A stretch of DNA of 64,000 bases from Harmothoe impar (lineage: Eukaryota; Annelida; Polychaeta; Phyllodocida; Polynoidae): NCBI GenBank assembly GCA_947462335.1, contig OX381707.1, positions 35,701,618 to 35,765,617 on the forward strand, written 5' to 3'. Shown piece by piece: positions 40,751 through 53,667 of the stretch (position 1 is the first letter of the stretch; each line of letters begins with the position of its first letter). A program made the position numbers and the translations under genes. The notes beneath the pieces were generated by a model. The model worked only from the letters and a program-made list of their open reading frames with translations, was not told the origin of the DNA and searched no databases.

Positions 40751-41504
40751 GCATGTGGCATGTTACTCCAGGCAGCTGTTACCTAAATCAACAATGTACA
40801 ACAGATTTGTAGCTGTCTGTAGAGGACGTGATCCTGTCATATATTATAAAGTGTGTGTGCAGAGCGGTATGTGCGGCAGGAGGTGGTGATGGTCAGTCTG
40901 GTATTAATGCCCCCTGTGATCCGCCACTGATTCACCACTACAAAGTGCTGAGGTAGAGAGGGGTTGGGTTCGCTCAGGTGTGCTTAAGGTCACAGATCAG
41001 GAGGTGAGGTTAAAACCTATCACGCTGACTGACAAATGTATTATGAGGCTGGAATACCAACATTACAGATAGCTTTAGATGTTAAATAGACCATACCACA
41101 TAGGTTAGCGATCACTGAGGGCTGGAACTGGTTCCAAACAGATGTTCACAGATTGATGTGGGCAGGTTACTACGGTAGTTGTAATAGGTTTGTTTGTGGC
41201 CATGTTCGAGGAATGCCGTGGTAGTTACACTAACATCAACGTACCAAGCATGAAAACCAACCAAATTACAAATAAAGAAAATTACTACTGATTTTTAATT
41301 CATGGATTGGTCCAGCATAGTGCAATGAAAGGTCTCCCTTTTAGTTCACTGCCTTGTCGCTGGAGGGCGTGCAGGTTGCGCCGGGGGGGGGGGCAATCCG
41401 GCGGGAGGGGACGGGCACACGTCCGTTGACAGAATCATCATGAATATGTGCCCAATTAAGCCTTAATGACGGCATAATGCCTTAATGCCTTAATGTATTA
41501 TACC

Positions 41505-41701
41505 ATTGCTCGCCATGATGAGTAACTCGCCAGTGCTGCATTCAAGCATCAGGCTGACCCTATACTATAGGGTTGAGGCACTCCTGAAGGGTTGGCATGA
41601 TGCACCAATGCAGCAACGGCGAATTACTTGCCGGGGCTGCATTGGTGCATTATGATGACAAATGTCATCTTTTTAGCGACATCTTTCCTTGAAGGGTTAA
41701 G
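41505..41701. mobile_element. TTAA-type miniature element, copy
   Basis: GAGTAACTCGCCAGTGCTGC, GGCGAATTACTTGCC and a terminal TTGAAGGGTTAA. Immediately beyond it, 41702-41860, is a GC-rich stretch with GCGCGCGCAC and CACGTGACC. Confidence 0.6.
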
Positions 41702-42479
41702 CCGCATTTACATGTTCTTTTGTGGCCGATGAGCGATAAACGGGCGGTTTGATGGGCCACCACAACAGACGACGTGCGCGCGCACCCTGCCTCGAGCAGG
41801 TACGGCGTCCGTGTGACACGTGACCTCGGGCGACCAATCAGCGCCGTCGACACTCAGTCTGAGGTATTATCCTTGCACAGTTTGTGCGGTACTGTTTGGT
41901 TGGTTTTGATAGTCTCATCAATCCTACTTTAGGACGTATGGCTGATTATACGCGACACATTGTGGTCATCATCCTTTAAGGTGGTGAGACAGGTGTATGG
42001 TGTATTAATCACATGGAATGTATATCGTATATATGAGGCAACATGTCATGATTAAGACGGTATACCTGTAGACCAACACTTTGGTGCCCTACACACAGAC
42101 TGACTTTAATACAGAGAGACAGTGATACACTCGCCGTGGACACATGGGTGATTGTCATGATTATATATTTTGTAGTTTAGACTGTCCTAAAAGTAGCTAC
42201 ATGTGTGTCATTCCAAAGGTCATGATGTGCTGATAACATATCTAAAATGACAGTCTGTGTATGTACTAGACTGGACAAATTATGGGAAAAAGATGCAATC
42301 CATGTGGGAAAAAAAGTATGTCCTACTCCCCCAGTGAACTCGTTCTTTGCTATTAGGTTGGACGGAGAGCTATTAGGGACAGATGCATGTGAGGGGGGGG
42401 GGGGGTAGGGTAGACATGTGTACACACCTGCCAGACGGTGGCAAAAAGAGCAAATGGGGTTGTCGTCAGAAGAGCTAAT

Positions 42480-43120
42480 TAAACTTGCTGATAGGAACAT
42501 TGAGTCTCTTTACATTATGGGTGAGAGGGAGGAGTTGGTCGGGAGCAGCTCAGAGCCTTAAGCTGGTTACTGGAGGCCCCTGTCAGACCCCCTCCTGCAC
42601 CTACACATCCCAGGTATGGCCGTCACGTGACGCACCCTGTTCTGATCCTCAAGTCACGTGCGCCGCGCATGCGCCGTCGAGCGCCATCTGGTGGCTGCTG
42701 TCAGATCAGATCCCGTCAGGCGGAGACCGGCTCCCACATCCTAAACCCCACGGGCCGCCCGGCCACCCCGCCCGGCCAACCCGACCCAGCCACAGCGGTC
42801 TCCCCCGGGGGAGGGGGTTGGCGAGGAGGGGGTCCTGCCGGCCTGTATGGGTAATCCTACACCCCTTTTCTCTTATTAAACACGCTCTCATCGCTGCCCG
42901 ACCTCTCCTGTCCGGCCGTGTTCGCCCTCCCTCGTCAATAGTGTGTTCACGCCGCCGACGGGACCCCGCGGGTCACAGGTCCAAGACCGCCAAGCGGTGG
43001 TGGAATCGGAAATGACGTCATGGACGGCGGAAGTCGTCATTGACGGCGCCAAGTGGTGCCTGGACGCTCACCTTGGTGTCATCACTGGTGTCTCCTGGGA
43101 ACTTGAGGGGGCGCTGAGAG
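42480..43120. promoter_or_regulatory. CpG-rich intronic segment with NRF1 and CTCF motifs
   Basis: GCGCATGCGC (perfect NRF1 motif, 42665-42674) is followed within seven bases by GCGCCATCTGGTGG (42681-42694), whose reverse complement CCACCAGATGGCGC fits CCASYAGRKGGCRS at all 14 positions. The segment is CpG-rich to about 43050. Open frames (up to 176 codons) lack similarity. It could be an insulator or an internal promoter. Confidence 0.4.
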
Positions 43121-45049
43121 TGCAGGGGAGGGGGTGGGTGGTTGGTTATGATGTTTGGATTTCACAGCACTAAGAGTAATTGATTGTGTAAGTAGTATAT
43201 GCAAATGATCCAGGGCAAATGAAATAATTGATAAGTACTTCATTGTATATAGCATAAGGCGTAACTACGGTCGAAGAGATGATATCATCTAAATCGTTTA
43301 GGTAATATGAGTATTATGGGATTACAGTATACATGTATATTACAGTTTACTAGGCAATAACCAGCTGATTCTTAAGCATATTTGCTGATGACGGAATCTG
43401 CTTTAAATTGCCCTCTTTTCAGAAAACGGTCATGATTTGGAAAGTAGGATCTACAATAGAATGGGGTTCCACACTTTCCTCCAATTTATTCCCAGGTTAC
43501 AATGTCTGCTATTTTGGATATATTACCTGTTTTATACACATTTCTATAACCTATACAGATGTACCCAATGGCTTAATATGGACTCTCATTATGGTTGGTA
43601 GTCATGTCATGGATTCCCGTTGACAGAGACCTGGCTAAAGAAGACACAGGGACTACAATAATAGCATTCCTGCGGTACACCGCTTATCTTTGACTGTGAC
43701 CTTCTATACCACATTATGTTATTCATGTCATATATATTTATTAGAGGAGAGTCATTACCGTTGGAAGTACATGAGGGGAGAGGGGTTGTAGGGGTGGGCG
43801 GCCTGAGTATAGGCGTGTGGCTCCTGGTGGTACGGTGCTCATTCTACATACAATGTTTATGTATACATCTTACACACACCACCCCACCCTGTCTTTTGTC
43901 AAAGCAATGAGCTATGAATTAAGGATGGTGCCAGCGGCCACAAACATGTATACCATGACACTGCAGGCTAAGCGGTTCAGGCTTGGTCCCTGAATCAGGC
44001 TCAGGGAGGTGTGGTGCATAGAGATGGGGGGATTTAGGGGTCTGACTCTATTAAAGGTGATTGTTGGGCAATGGTAGGGTGTGGTGGCCATTGGTCACCA
44101 CTAGGGAGATGGTACCACCATCACCCCACCGCCATGCCCCTATGACGCCAACACCATCACCCTATGGTTCACCACTGGTAGAGTTAGACAGTTCATAAGT
44201 TATCTTAATTCTAACACCCATATCATATCAACACGGAGATATCTCGGCTAGGGAGAGCCACTCACCACTGAGGCCTGTTGACAAATTGTTCTGACACTTG
44301 TGTTTTTTATGACACTCTTCCCTATTTCTAGAAATGATGCCCACATGGTTAGAAGTAAAGGTAGCTGAGCAGTAGTATCTACTGTATTTGCAGTACATAT
44401 CTACTACGGTATTAGCAGTAGAGTATAGTTGGTTTACAGTGTGGAAGGATGTATTTTTGGTTTCATTATTCATGTACTACAAAACTTCCCCCGGTACATG
44501 GACAACAAACCACTTGGTAGCGACTCTGTGTTGTGTGCTCATCTACAATTAGATATGTGTATTGAATCATTGTTTCACAATAATATGCCATGTGATGCAG
44601 TTGGAATTAGAAAGGGCGGGAAGGGGTTCACTAATCACCAATGTACCGAAAAGGCGGATTGAAATATTGCTAAAAATATCTCTTAAAAATCTTTTGGAAA
44701 AAGGGGGGGGGGGTCCGGACCCCCAGGACCCCCCGACCTGGATCCGGTCCAGAATGCAGCATGATATCTGCTAATCTCACCACTCGTTAGGGCAGTATTA
44801 AGCAGGCGTTAAGTGGTCGCTTGTCGCTCCAGGTACGACGGTCGTCATACACACACAGTGTGTCAATAACGCCTCATTACCAAGTATGATCTACACACCA
44901 TGCCGCCCCAACCCACACACATACAGACTATGTAGCCCGAGGTAATGACACATGGCGCCAGTCTGATGTTATAAGACAATACCAGGAGGATGACAGACTC
45001 TTTATATGCATAGAAAGAAGTTCAGATAATCCTATTTTCTATACCTTTC

Positions 45050-45180
45050 TTTGCCCTATACCTTTAGGTTTTTTGGGCCCTTTTTTCCCGGCCTTTTTCG
45101 AGGCGGGCTGAGGCTAAAAATGTTGAATTATCTGTAAAAAATAAAAGCCTAAATTATCTACCTTCCCCCACATAATTTAG
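45050..45180. mobile_element. Degraded miniature element fragment
   Basis: Shares GGTTTTTTGGGCCCTTTTT and flanking blocks with the 59308-59487 copy. Confidence 0.4.
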
Positions 45181-48007
45181 GACATGTTACCTGTACACGA
45201 CAAACATTTTCTTGGCACTATGTATAGATGGAGATAGGTTGATGACCAGCGATGTGGGTATAATAGTGCTATCAACAGGGGGTGAGGGTCAGAAAGGCAA
45301 GAAGTAATGAAGAGAAGAAAGGGACGGAAGTGAAGGAAGGATGAATGGAGGGAGGAATGACAGAGGGGTGGGAAGGGAAAAGGAATGATGTGAAAATGGA
45401 ATGGACCTAATGATAGCGAAAGAATAGTTGAAACTATATCGACAAAATATAGGTAATCTTTATCCATATACATTGTGGAATGCAACACACTGTTAACACC
45501 CATATAGCCCCCGCCTCATGCATGTAGTCAATCGGTATGCACACGATAATGGCCCCTCATGTACATACAGTTAACGTTCAGACTATCATTTAGCCTGATG
45601 AGGTCCTTGATAATGGTGATCCGAACGGTGGTGTGCTTGTGGCCGGCCCTCCCCCCGCCAGCTGCCGTCCCCCCGGACCCATTGTCCAGTCGTTAACATA
45701 CCCGACCCGCCGCTCATCGCCTTAGGCACCCCCCCCCCCCCACTCCTCCACCCTCACCTCCATCACCACCACCAGTAAGTGCTCTGTAAGCCCACTACTC
45801 CTAATGACACTGCGCCTTCTTATAGACACACTGCTGCAGCTCGACTACCTCACATCACACAGCCGAGAGTGAATTATGGATTTTCAAGTTTTTAATATCA
45901 TCCATATAAGAATAGCTGACTGTCCACCATGTCTAAATTGAGTGGGCAGAGATGCTCCTGATATTTAGAATATAAACTAAGGTACAACCTGATTACTGTC
46001 ATCATCTAGTACTGGATTAAACAGAGCTATATAGATTTTCTTGTGAAGTTGACCTCAAACATAGCAGAGGGACTCGTGTGCTATATACCCTTTAGGTAGG
46101 TACCAGTGTTTGCCCGGGAATAGCCCCCATTTCCATATACTACTTACACTACTTTACGAGCGAATGGGTGTTTTCCGCGTGAAGTAATTGTATTCAATAG
46201 CAACATCAATGTACACCAATGTGTAACCAGATAATGTGTTCCTCTTTGCATACACACATTCTTGGGTGTCATTCCTGACGCTATACAACCATCGTTGGTG
46301 TAGGGAGGGGTAGGTATATCACGTCACAACAATAGGCCATGTATACACTCGTGTGTTGTACTAAAGCTGAATAGAAAGGCCTGCTGTCAACCTTCTATTT
46401 ATCCACTTTAAAAAACAACAACTTTGTTTACGCAGCCTTCGCCGGTCGTGTTGACATGGTAACCAATTTGACGGCAGTGACGTGAAGTGACCCGACACAA
46501 ACACGTCATCTTGACGTCGTTACAGGCCGCCACACGACGTCAAAATGTCCGTTGGCAGCAACGCTATCTATTGTCGTTGAGTGTGTTGATAGATTTCCAG
46601 CTACGACCAAATTGGCGGGAAATAGCGAGAATTCGCGAGAAAACACAGATTGGTGAAAAAGTCGTCTGCTGGTTGGTGACTGAGGGACGCCTTACGGGGA
46701 GTGTCATCCTATGACATCGAGGGTGATGGTTCAGCACTGGATAGGGAACGTTCACAAATGTCGCCACCTATTTTTAATACCTTTTCAAGACACCCCCCCC
46801 CCCCATCCCTGAATCACATCAGTTTCATTAATTTTGTTGGAATTAAATGTATGATCCCGGTAACGTTGAACGTTTCGCCACCAAATCCAATTATCCCCTC
46901 GTTTGTGACGTCATGATTGCACGTACGTCCTCATAGCTACATTGTACATAAGAAGGGGCGGCTATTTGCGAATGAGGTTCAGCGTTCAGCTATTGAGATC
47001 TTGCAACAAACTTACAAAGCAACAAACGCTACCTCGAGAATGGTCTAGGTCTCTGCTATTTCCATAGTGGTACATGTATTGTACTGCATTGCCATAGCTG
47101 AATAGTATAACATTATACGATGCATGAGTCAAGTGCTCATCATATGTGCCATTCCATCTCGTATATATACTAACAATAAACCCATTAATATATACTGGCC
47201 TCCCCATATATCTCTTAGTGTGTTAACCACCATACTTGAACCCGTCATAAGGCCAATACAGTCTGACAGATCCAGTCTCCATGTATGATCCGCATGGAAA
47301 TGGTTTCCACTTTCAAGTGGCGCCGCGTACGGTAGAACCATTAATCATAATCCAGTAGCTATCGTCGAGTAGAGTCGGACAAGGCTGACGACTTAGCCGT
47401 AACAAGTGTCAGGGGAGTGGTATCTGTCACTTGTCAAAGGCTCTGTTTTTGTCAAGTGTTTCGCGCCAGTCGGGGCCATAGGCGGTTATCAAATATGTCG
47501 ACAGCCTGGTCCCTACAAGCCAATTCCCTCCTTTGTGTACACAAGCACAAAAGTTATTAAATAACCCCATGTTCCCACGCTTGACACTGGTATGATACAG
47601 TGATAGTACCAATGATATACTACCCCCCCCCCCCTCCATCCTCCAGGAGTCCCACTCCACCATAACATATATATATATACGTGTCTAATAAACACATATA
47701 TGTATTTGTACACACAAAGGGCATATTGCTCCAGGGTGGGACAATGTAGCATTAACTATCACCATTAACTGTCGTCACATCAAACTTAACCCACTAATAA
47801 CTGCTCCCTTTGAAGCAGCAGTTGTTCTCATTAAAAAGCAGACAGTTGTTTTGGTGGCCACGCGATACCCTGGAGGGGTCTCCATCAAGCTGGTGGGAAA
47901 ATGTGGTCAGTGAGTAGTGAGGCCGCGCGCGACTCCAGTATGTGGTCCTTTATACTCACCTGTGGCACTTCCAGGTGATCTATTAGGCTCTAACACGTTA
48001 AGGGGTG

Positions 48008-48024
48008 GTGCCACCTGGTGGCAC
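48008..48024. promoter_or_regulatory. CTCF-type motif (palindromic)
   Basis: GTGCCACCTGGTGGCAC; the - strand CCACCAGGTGGCAC fits the CTCF core at all positions. Confidence 0.35.
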
Positions 48025-48442
48025 ACAGCAGATCTAAATGGTAGGACAAGATGGCACTGAGCCTCTTTGTATAGTCTACTTGGGATCCTTCTTACTGTGT
48101 ATTTCTGATTAATTAATTTATGGTTTATGCATACATGAAAACTGTATATCATCCTGTATGCATCTACCAAGTCATTTTTTACAATTTCTTATCATAAAAC
48201 TGAAATAAATAAGAATTAAAAAACTAAATTCTGCTTGGAGAGAGACCAAATAACTGTATGGAGAGTGAAGCCATGCATACAGACAGGGTGTGGATTTATC
48301 AGGTGTGGTCACTCAGAAGCCCCCCTAAAACAATGGCCATCCCATTAACACTTGGGCACAGGGGTGTGTACAGTGGTCAGCTGCTGGTAGGTGTGAGTGC
48401 TCTACACACACACCCCTACCTTCCCCCATGCCAAGAAAGCTG

Positions 48443-48492
48443 TGAAATCTCGCCAAAGGAGCGAGAAATCTTGCCAAAGGAGCGAGATTTCA
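48443..48492. repeat. Stem-loop with internal tandem unit
   Basis: TGAAATCTCGC and GCGAGATTTCA are inverted (48443-48453, 48482-48492) around two direct copies of C(G/T)TGCCAAAGGAGCGAGA-like sequence. Confidence 0.6.
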
Positions 48493-49390
48493 TGTCCTAC
48501 AAGATGGCTGCCCCCTTCCAGAGGCTCCACTGGGGTATCGTGTTAGAGCCTAATATGATGCAAGTAGGGGGTCATCGAACAGGCAAGTGCAGAAAAGTTA
48601 CTATGCTTTCATCTGGAATGTTCATTTTCTCCCTTTTTTTCAATATGAAAGCCTTTTCTTCAATATGAAAGCATATATAGCATTTAGTATTCATGTAATA
48701 TCCTAAGTGTATTACATGTATAATAAAAAGCTTGATATGAAATAGACAATGCAATACACATCTAGAAAGGGTTGAGGATTAAAGCCACATGTATGTTACA
48801 CATATACACATACTACAGTCCATGGAGTAGAGTGTGTTAGTTTTCTTTCATCACAATAATGAAACATCTGCCTGGACACATCAGGCATTTTTAATTAAAA
48901 GCATCGTCCAAAGAAATGACCTAAGGGTAATAGCCAATTCGACATGATGTAATAAGATTACAGCCCTGGTCGTTTTTTTACCACCATCTGACACCACTTT
49001 CCATATTTCGCCATGATCGTGTAGATGACATTTAATAGGTTAACTACCTACGGGATCCATTAATCATTATAAGCCCCCGTGTCTAGGCCCCACAAATATA
49101 ACACACTCAGCTCTATTCTCCATTGTGCCGCTGTGGTAAAGATGATCAAATGACTGAGTCGTTAACCTATCCTATCAATCACACCACAAAACTGCACAAA
49201 ACAAAAATAATCACTCTCGTGGTACCATTGACCCCTTCATAGCCATTGTGCTGAAGGGCTAATATGGATGCTTTGAAGCCGTAGGTGGTCCGTGGGAAAC
49301 TGGGGTTAATGTATGCAGACAGCGGTAGTGGGGCCATTTGGCATGAGCTGCAGAAAACCCTCGTCAATGTTGCTAAACGTATTTGTTAAT

Positions 49391-49622
49391 TAACCCTTTG
49401 AGGGCCACATAACAGTGGCATAGTGCTGAAATGCTCAAATCCCTTCGTCGCCATGATGCATGAATCATGCCAACCCTTCGGGAGTGGACCCAACCCGTAG
49501 GATAGGCATGGGGCTTGAATGTAACACTGGCGAGTTATTCGCCAGGGTCACAGCCATGCATCATGACGACCAAGATACCACCAAGGGCATAATGCATTAA
49601 TGTACGTTAAAGTATGTAGACC
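49391..49622. mobile_element. TTAA-type miniature element, copy
   Basis: Begins TTAACCCTTTGAGGGCC and carries GGCGAGTTATTCGCC. Confidence 0.55.
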
Positions 49623-49887
49623 ATGCATCACATGCATTTAGGCCTCTAACATCCGACATTTATGTGTATCTGTGGATGGGTAGGGGTTAGCAGGCTGAAG
49701 TGGACTACCGAAGTGCTATCGTCGTATATATCACTGATGGAAGGATGGGGGTAAGAGGGTAGTCATAAACCAGACAATACTTAAGTTAGAATGATATTGA
49801 TTGTTAGTGGTGGCAATGATAGTGGACTCAAGCACTTTATACTGGCACTGTCAGTCAACCCAAAATGTGGATGAGGGTGGGATGCTA

Positions 49888-50735
49888 CACTGAAAAACTC
49901 TGGACAGCTCTGGAGTCTGTAAGGTCGTCTTACAGGACGACCCTAGGGTCTTCTAAGTGAACAGCATAGAATCAACTAGCTTCAACTCGTCAAATTGACA
50001 ACCTACCAGGTTACCATCCCACAAGACGACCCTAGACTTGTCAAGGTCCTCAAATTAAGATAGTTGATGCAGGCCTAGATTAGCCACAGCTGGGGGCTCA
50101 TCATTGCATAAGGGTGGTAGGTCTAGGTTTTCAAATGTATGAGTTTGGTCTGGTTCCAGATGACAAGATTATTTAATTTGTTTGTATACATAACCACATA
50201 TAGAAGTGATATTTGATACACTAATGCCACCAAGGATTCACATAGTGTATCACCAAGTCTTTACTGAGAATAGGTTACTCTCCAGCAATGGACTGTAGGC
50301 TTGTGTGTGTATAATACCAATATAAGGTCCATGCACCTACTTGTGCCCTGGTGAAAGACACAAATGAGGTGTCTTACTTCTACACATGTGCTCTATTTTT
50401 TAAATGTTGTCAAAAGTATGCATTCTTTACATTATCTTACTTTTTCCCTAGATATTTCACATAATCCCCCATATTAACATATATGTATTGTAATACTCAG
50501 TATTATATCAACATAGGAATTAATCATTTTTTTCCCAAGGGTACATATTTATGCTAGGTAATGGCCACCTGCAGGGAGAATGGTGAATCACTTCTAGACA
50601 AGTTTAGGGCTGGCATATGCCAGGTAGCTCTAGATGGGTCTTCTTACTGAAGAGTTTTGCTTGCCAGCCCCTCTCCTTGTCAAATTGACGAGGCAGTGCC
50701 AGGTTTGCCGACTCTGGATTTTTTCTGTGTACTAC
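49888..50735. mobile_element. Possible ~0.85 kb inverted-repeat element
   Basis: Ends TACACTGAAAAACTCTGGA and (inverted) TACACAGAAAAAATCCAGA are imperfectly complementary; TCAAATTGAC.A and CAAGACGACCCTAGAC motifs occur near both ends. No clear target duplication. Confidence 0.35.
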
Positions 50736-51099
50736 ATTGCCTTTGAAATAAAATAAGCAAAGGCAGTAAGGGAGTGAGGACGGAGTCTTGGAGGCTTGGA
50801 GTCTCTATATAATATTTCTACTAAGTCAGGGGATATCAACATTTAGTTGAAATCACATGTAAGAGGCCATATCCATTAGTAACGGAAAGTCACGTTTATT
50901 TCACAAAGCGTTTGGTACATCTGCCACTCTTGCCTGTCAGTCCGTCAGTTGACTAGATCATAGACGCTCCCCTGCTGCTTCCATCGCCATTCACCAGAGG
51001 TCGGCTCGATGGCAGTGACCCCCCCCCCCCTTGTCCCTACACCCCCCCCCCCCCCTTCACACACACACACACACTGACAACTGCTGCTGTCCAGTGGGG

Positions 51100-51320
51100 C
51101 GACGTGAGCTAATATGGCGGTAATTACGGAGCAGACGACTTTTGTTCTCCGTTTGTCAGTTTAATGAAGCGGCTCTCTCCAAACAGAGAAAGGGTAAAGT
51201 GATATGGTGTATGCCTTGGGGACGGGGAATGGGGCCTCTGGTCGGAGAGTGATGACACACCCGCCACCTCGTGGGGGGAATTAGTGTGAGGTGAATTTCA
51301 AAATGGCGGTCAGTGAGATT
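51100..51320. other. Candidate intronic regulatory block
   Basis: Preceded by C-run and (AC)n low complexity (51018-51076). Contains AATATGGCGGTAATTACGG and CAGTTTAATGAAGCGG. No exon-like frame. Confidence 0.22.
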
Positions 51321-52673
51321 GTTAATGGTCGTGACTTATGGGCTGGGAGTTTGCAGTGAGCGTGCAAACGACCTGCAAACTACAGGCCACACTAGTGTGG
51401 TACTTTGGTTTATACATCACTGCATGAGTGTTTGCATTTTAGCAAATCAAATATGCTTCTTAAAGTCACAATTTAAACATGTAAAAATACGTTAAGTTGC
51501 CTAGAATTTTAAAAAAGCATTAAACTAAATGTATAGCAGCGTAACTTGTAACTATAAGCGTCTTCAGTTTGCTTAAATGCAAACATTCATGCATCACATT
51601 CATTGTTGATAAAAGATATGCCTATACCTGCCACCATCTAGCTGTATATATTATATGATATTCATCTTGCTGCAGGGTCTTAAATCCACTGAATCTATAC
51701 ACATGTAAGCAGGTTACTTCATTTGATAAACATGTTCAAAAAATGGGAGACAATGTATCTATACATGTTGATGCTAATGTCCCCACCTTGGATAAATCCC
51801 CAGTGGCCATACTGATAGTTTCGACCTGCATGGTAATAGAGTATCACACCACTATGTTGTTGCCTATACCAGTGCTACTTACTCATAGCCTCAGAACTCA
51901 GGGGTCAAATGTCAAAGGTCGATCTGTACGGAATGTCCAGCTTAGTGGTAATCGTGTCCTCTGAGACAACAATCACACCGACCCCTGCCACCCTACAGCA
52001 TTGTCTCATGTCAGTCTAATTGATTCCATCCCTCATAATAGTGTATCTCATGTATATAAAGCTAATGCATAATACATGCAAATGTGGTATTCAAATGTAA
52101 ATTGATGTATTAGTATTGGAAGATAACATAGGCTGTAGAGTGTATCTCTTGAGGTGCATGTATTTGAGTTTAATATACTAGTCAGGTAGCTGGTTAGGAT
52201 GACAAAGGGTTTAGAGACAATTAACTCAACCAGTGCTCAAAGCTATATGCAGTGAGCACCTCTTAAGGTGCCAGCTTCCCCCCGTGGGTGGCGCCACCGT
52301 CGGCGGCGATTGTGACACTGCTGATCCAACGCCACTCCTCAAACACATTGACAGTATGCCCTGGAGCCACTACCCAATAGGGCGTTGCCAAGACTCTGAT
52401 TGGAGAGCGAGGATAGTGATCCGCCGGAAGGCCGTCTTTGTCTTTGTGCGCCTCCTTAATGGGAGAGGTTTGTGGTGGTGTCACAAGAATGTTCTCCCAG
52501 GCCAGAATTTATATAGTAGTTGTGACTAAGACAGTCACCTCGCCAAGTGTACAAGGGGGGTTTCTTTGTTGGCTACTACTTTTTGTGTGTCTCTAGGCCC
52601 CCAGGACCCATGCCTATAGTGTTGGGTGTGACCATTGCATGTAAATCGTTACAATGAGTAAGTATACCGTATT

Positions 52674-53126
52674 TCCCCGTGTATTAGCCCGGGCTTATAC
52701 AAGTACTAAGTGGTAAACTGACCAGGCTTATACACGGGACAGGCTTATACTCGGGACAGGCTTATATTTCTTTAGCTGTAGAAACACTCTGATATCTTCT
52801 TACAATTTTCAGAATTACTTACTTATCCGACACATTTACTGGAACATATTTTATAATATTCTTACCAATTTAAACTTTATTTCTCTTTAAAAGAGCTAGG
52901 GATATCAATGGAGTAAATAGGGGTCACATAGCCGAAAGAATTATGTAAATACTCCAAGTAGAAATGGAGTTATGGCCTGAAATAGGATTTTTATTGAGTA
53001 TATAGTGCACCCCCCGGCTTATACTCGGGGCCCGGCTTATACAACACTAAGTCACCTTTTGCACAGGCTTATACACGGGGCAGGCTTATACACGGGCCCC
53101 GGCTTATACACGGGGAAATACGGTAT
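52674..53126. mobile_element. MITE with ACCGTATTTCCCCGTGTA ends
   Basis: Inverted ends ATACCGTATTTCCCCGTGTA (52674-52693) and its inverse at 53107-53126, with subterminal GGCTTATAC(A/T)CGGG repeats at both sides and an AT-rich middle. TA dinucleotides at the borders suggest a TA target. Confidence 0.75.
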
Positions 53127-53450
53127 GCATGTATGACAACATTATGTTGACAAAGGTCTCCCTTCATCCATGCTGCATGATTCTCCCCACTGATTTGTAG
53201 AGACGTCTACCTTTCCCACTTGTTTTCAATGTTTCATTTACACTGAGGACACACTCTATTGTACTATAACAGTGAAATATTCTAGAATAAACACAAATGT
53301 ACACAAATTCTAGTCAAAATCCGATTCCAGGTTATGTGTCCAACTTATGGTGAAGCTACCCTTATCTTGGCTGCTCCGCTCGGGGGTTGCATGGGGGTGC
53401 ATGTGTATTACTATACCACAGAAGTTGAAAACGTAAAAAGCCCAACTTAC

Positions 53451-53667
53451 CGCCACTTGGTGCGTCTGTTCTGGAACCACGTCTTGACCTGGGCGTCGGT
53501 CATCTTGAGCGCCTTGGCGAGCTGGGAGCGCTCTGCAGACGCCAGGTACTTCTGTCGGTGAAACCTCTTCTCCAGCTCAATAATCTGTAGCCGCGTGAAG
53601 GAGGTGCGCGGCTTCTTCCGTTTAGGGGGTGTCCGGTTCTGGTAAGGGTGCCCGATCCGCCGCGTCA
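53451..53667 (-). CDS. Tlx: TLX homeobox gene, exon 2 (homeodomain)
   Basis: Encodes [20 protein letters not shown] followed by most of the homeodomain (protein positions about 364-423). The exon enters after CCCCTCACAG with TG, completing a Val codon split with exon 1, and leaves at CG|GTAAGT within an Arg codon. The recognition helix reads [15 protein letters not shown]. Thr at homeodomain position 47 in place of Ile/Val is the diagnostic TLX (HOX11) change that alters base preference. W48, F49, Q50, N51 and R53 are intact. Helix 1/2 ([20 protein letters not shown]) is nearly identical to vertebrate TLX. The product is a nuclear transcription factor, in vertebrates acting in neuron and organ specification. 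Confidence 0.98.

Larger units (their letters stand above)
31766..53450 (-). other. TLX intron 2 (21.7 kb)
   Basis: GT (donor GTAAGT at 53450-53445) to AG (acceptor at 31766). I see no other coding exon on either strand; ORFs within are short and without similarity. Contents listed separately: (TA)n, candidate regulatory stretches, several miniature elements, CTCF-like sites. Stretches not listed (for example 31766-33142, 35633-37061, 38901-40709, 43121-45047, 45181-48007, 50732-51099, 51321-52673) hold nothing I recognise. Confidence 0.85.

Noticed and set aside
42485..43015. 176-codon ORF in TLX intron 2
   Set aside because: Pro/Arg/Ser composition from CpG-rich DNA, no similarity recognised, no splice context.
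46440..46760. Possible exon (75-codon ORF with WQQRYLLSLSVLIDFQ and NWREIARIREK)
   Set aside because: Composition looks protein-like, but no family recognised and no convincing splice sites; CRE-like TGACGTC repeats suggest regulatory DNA instead.
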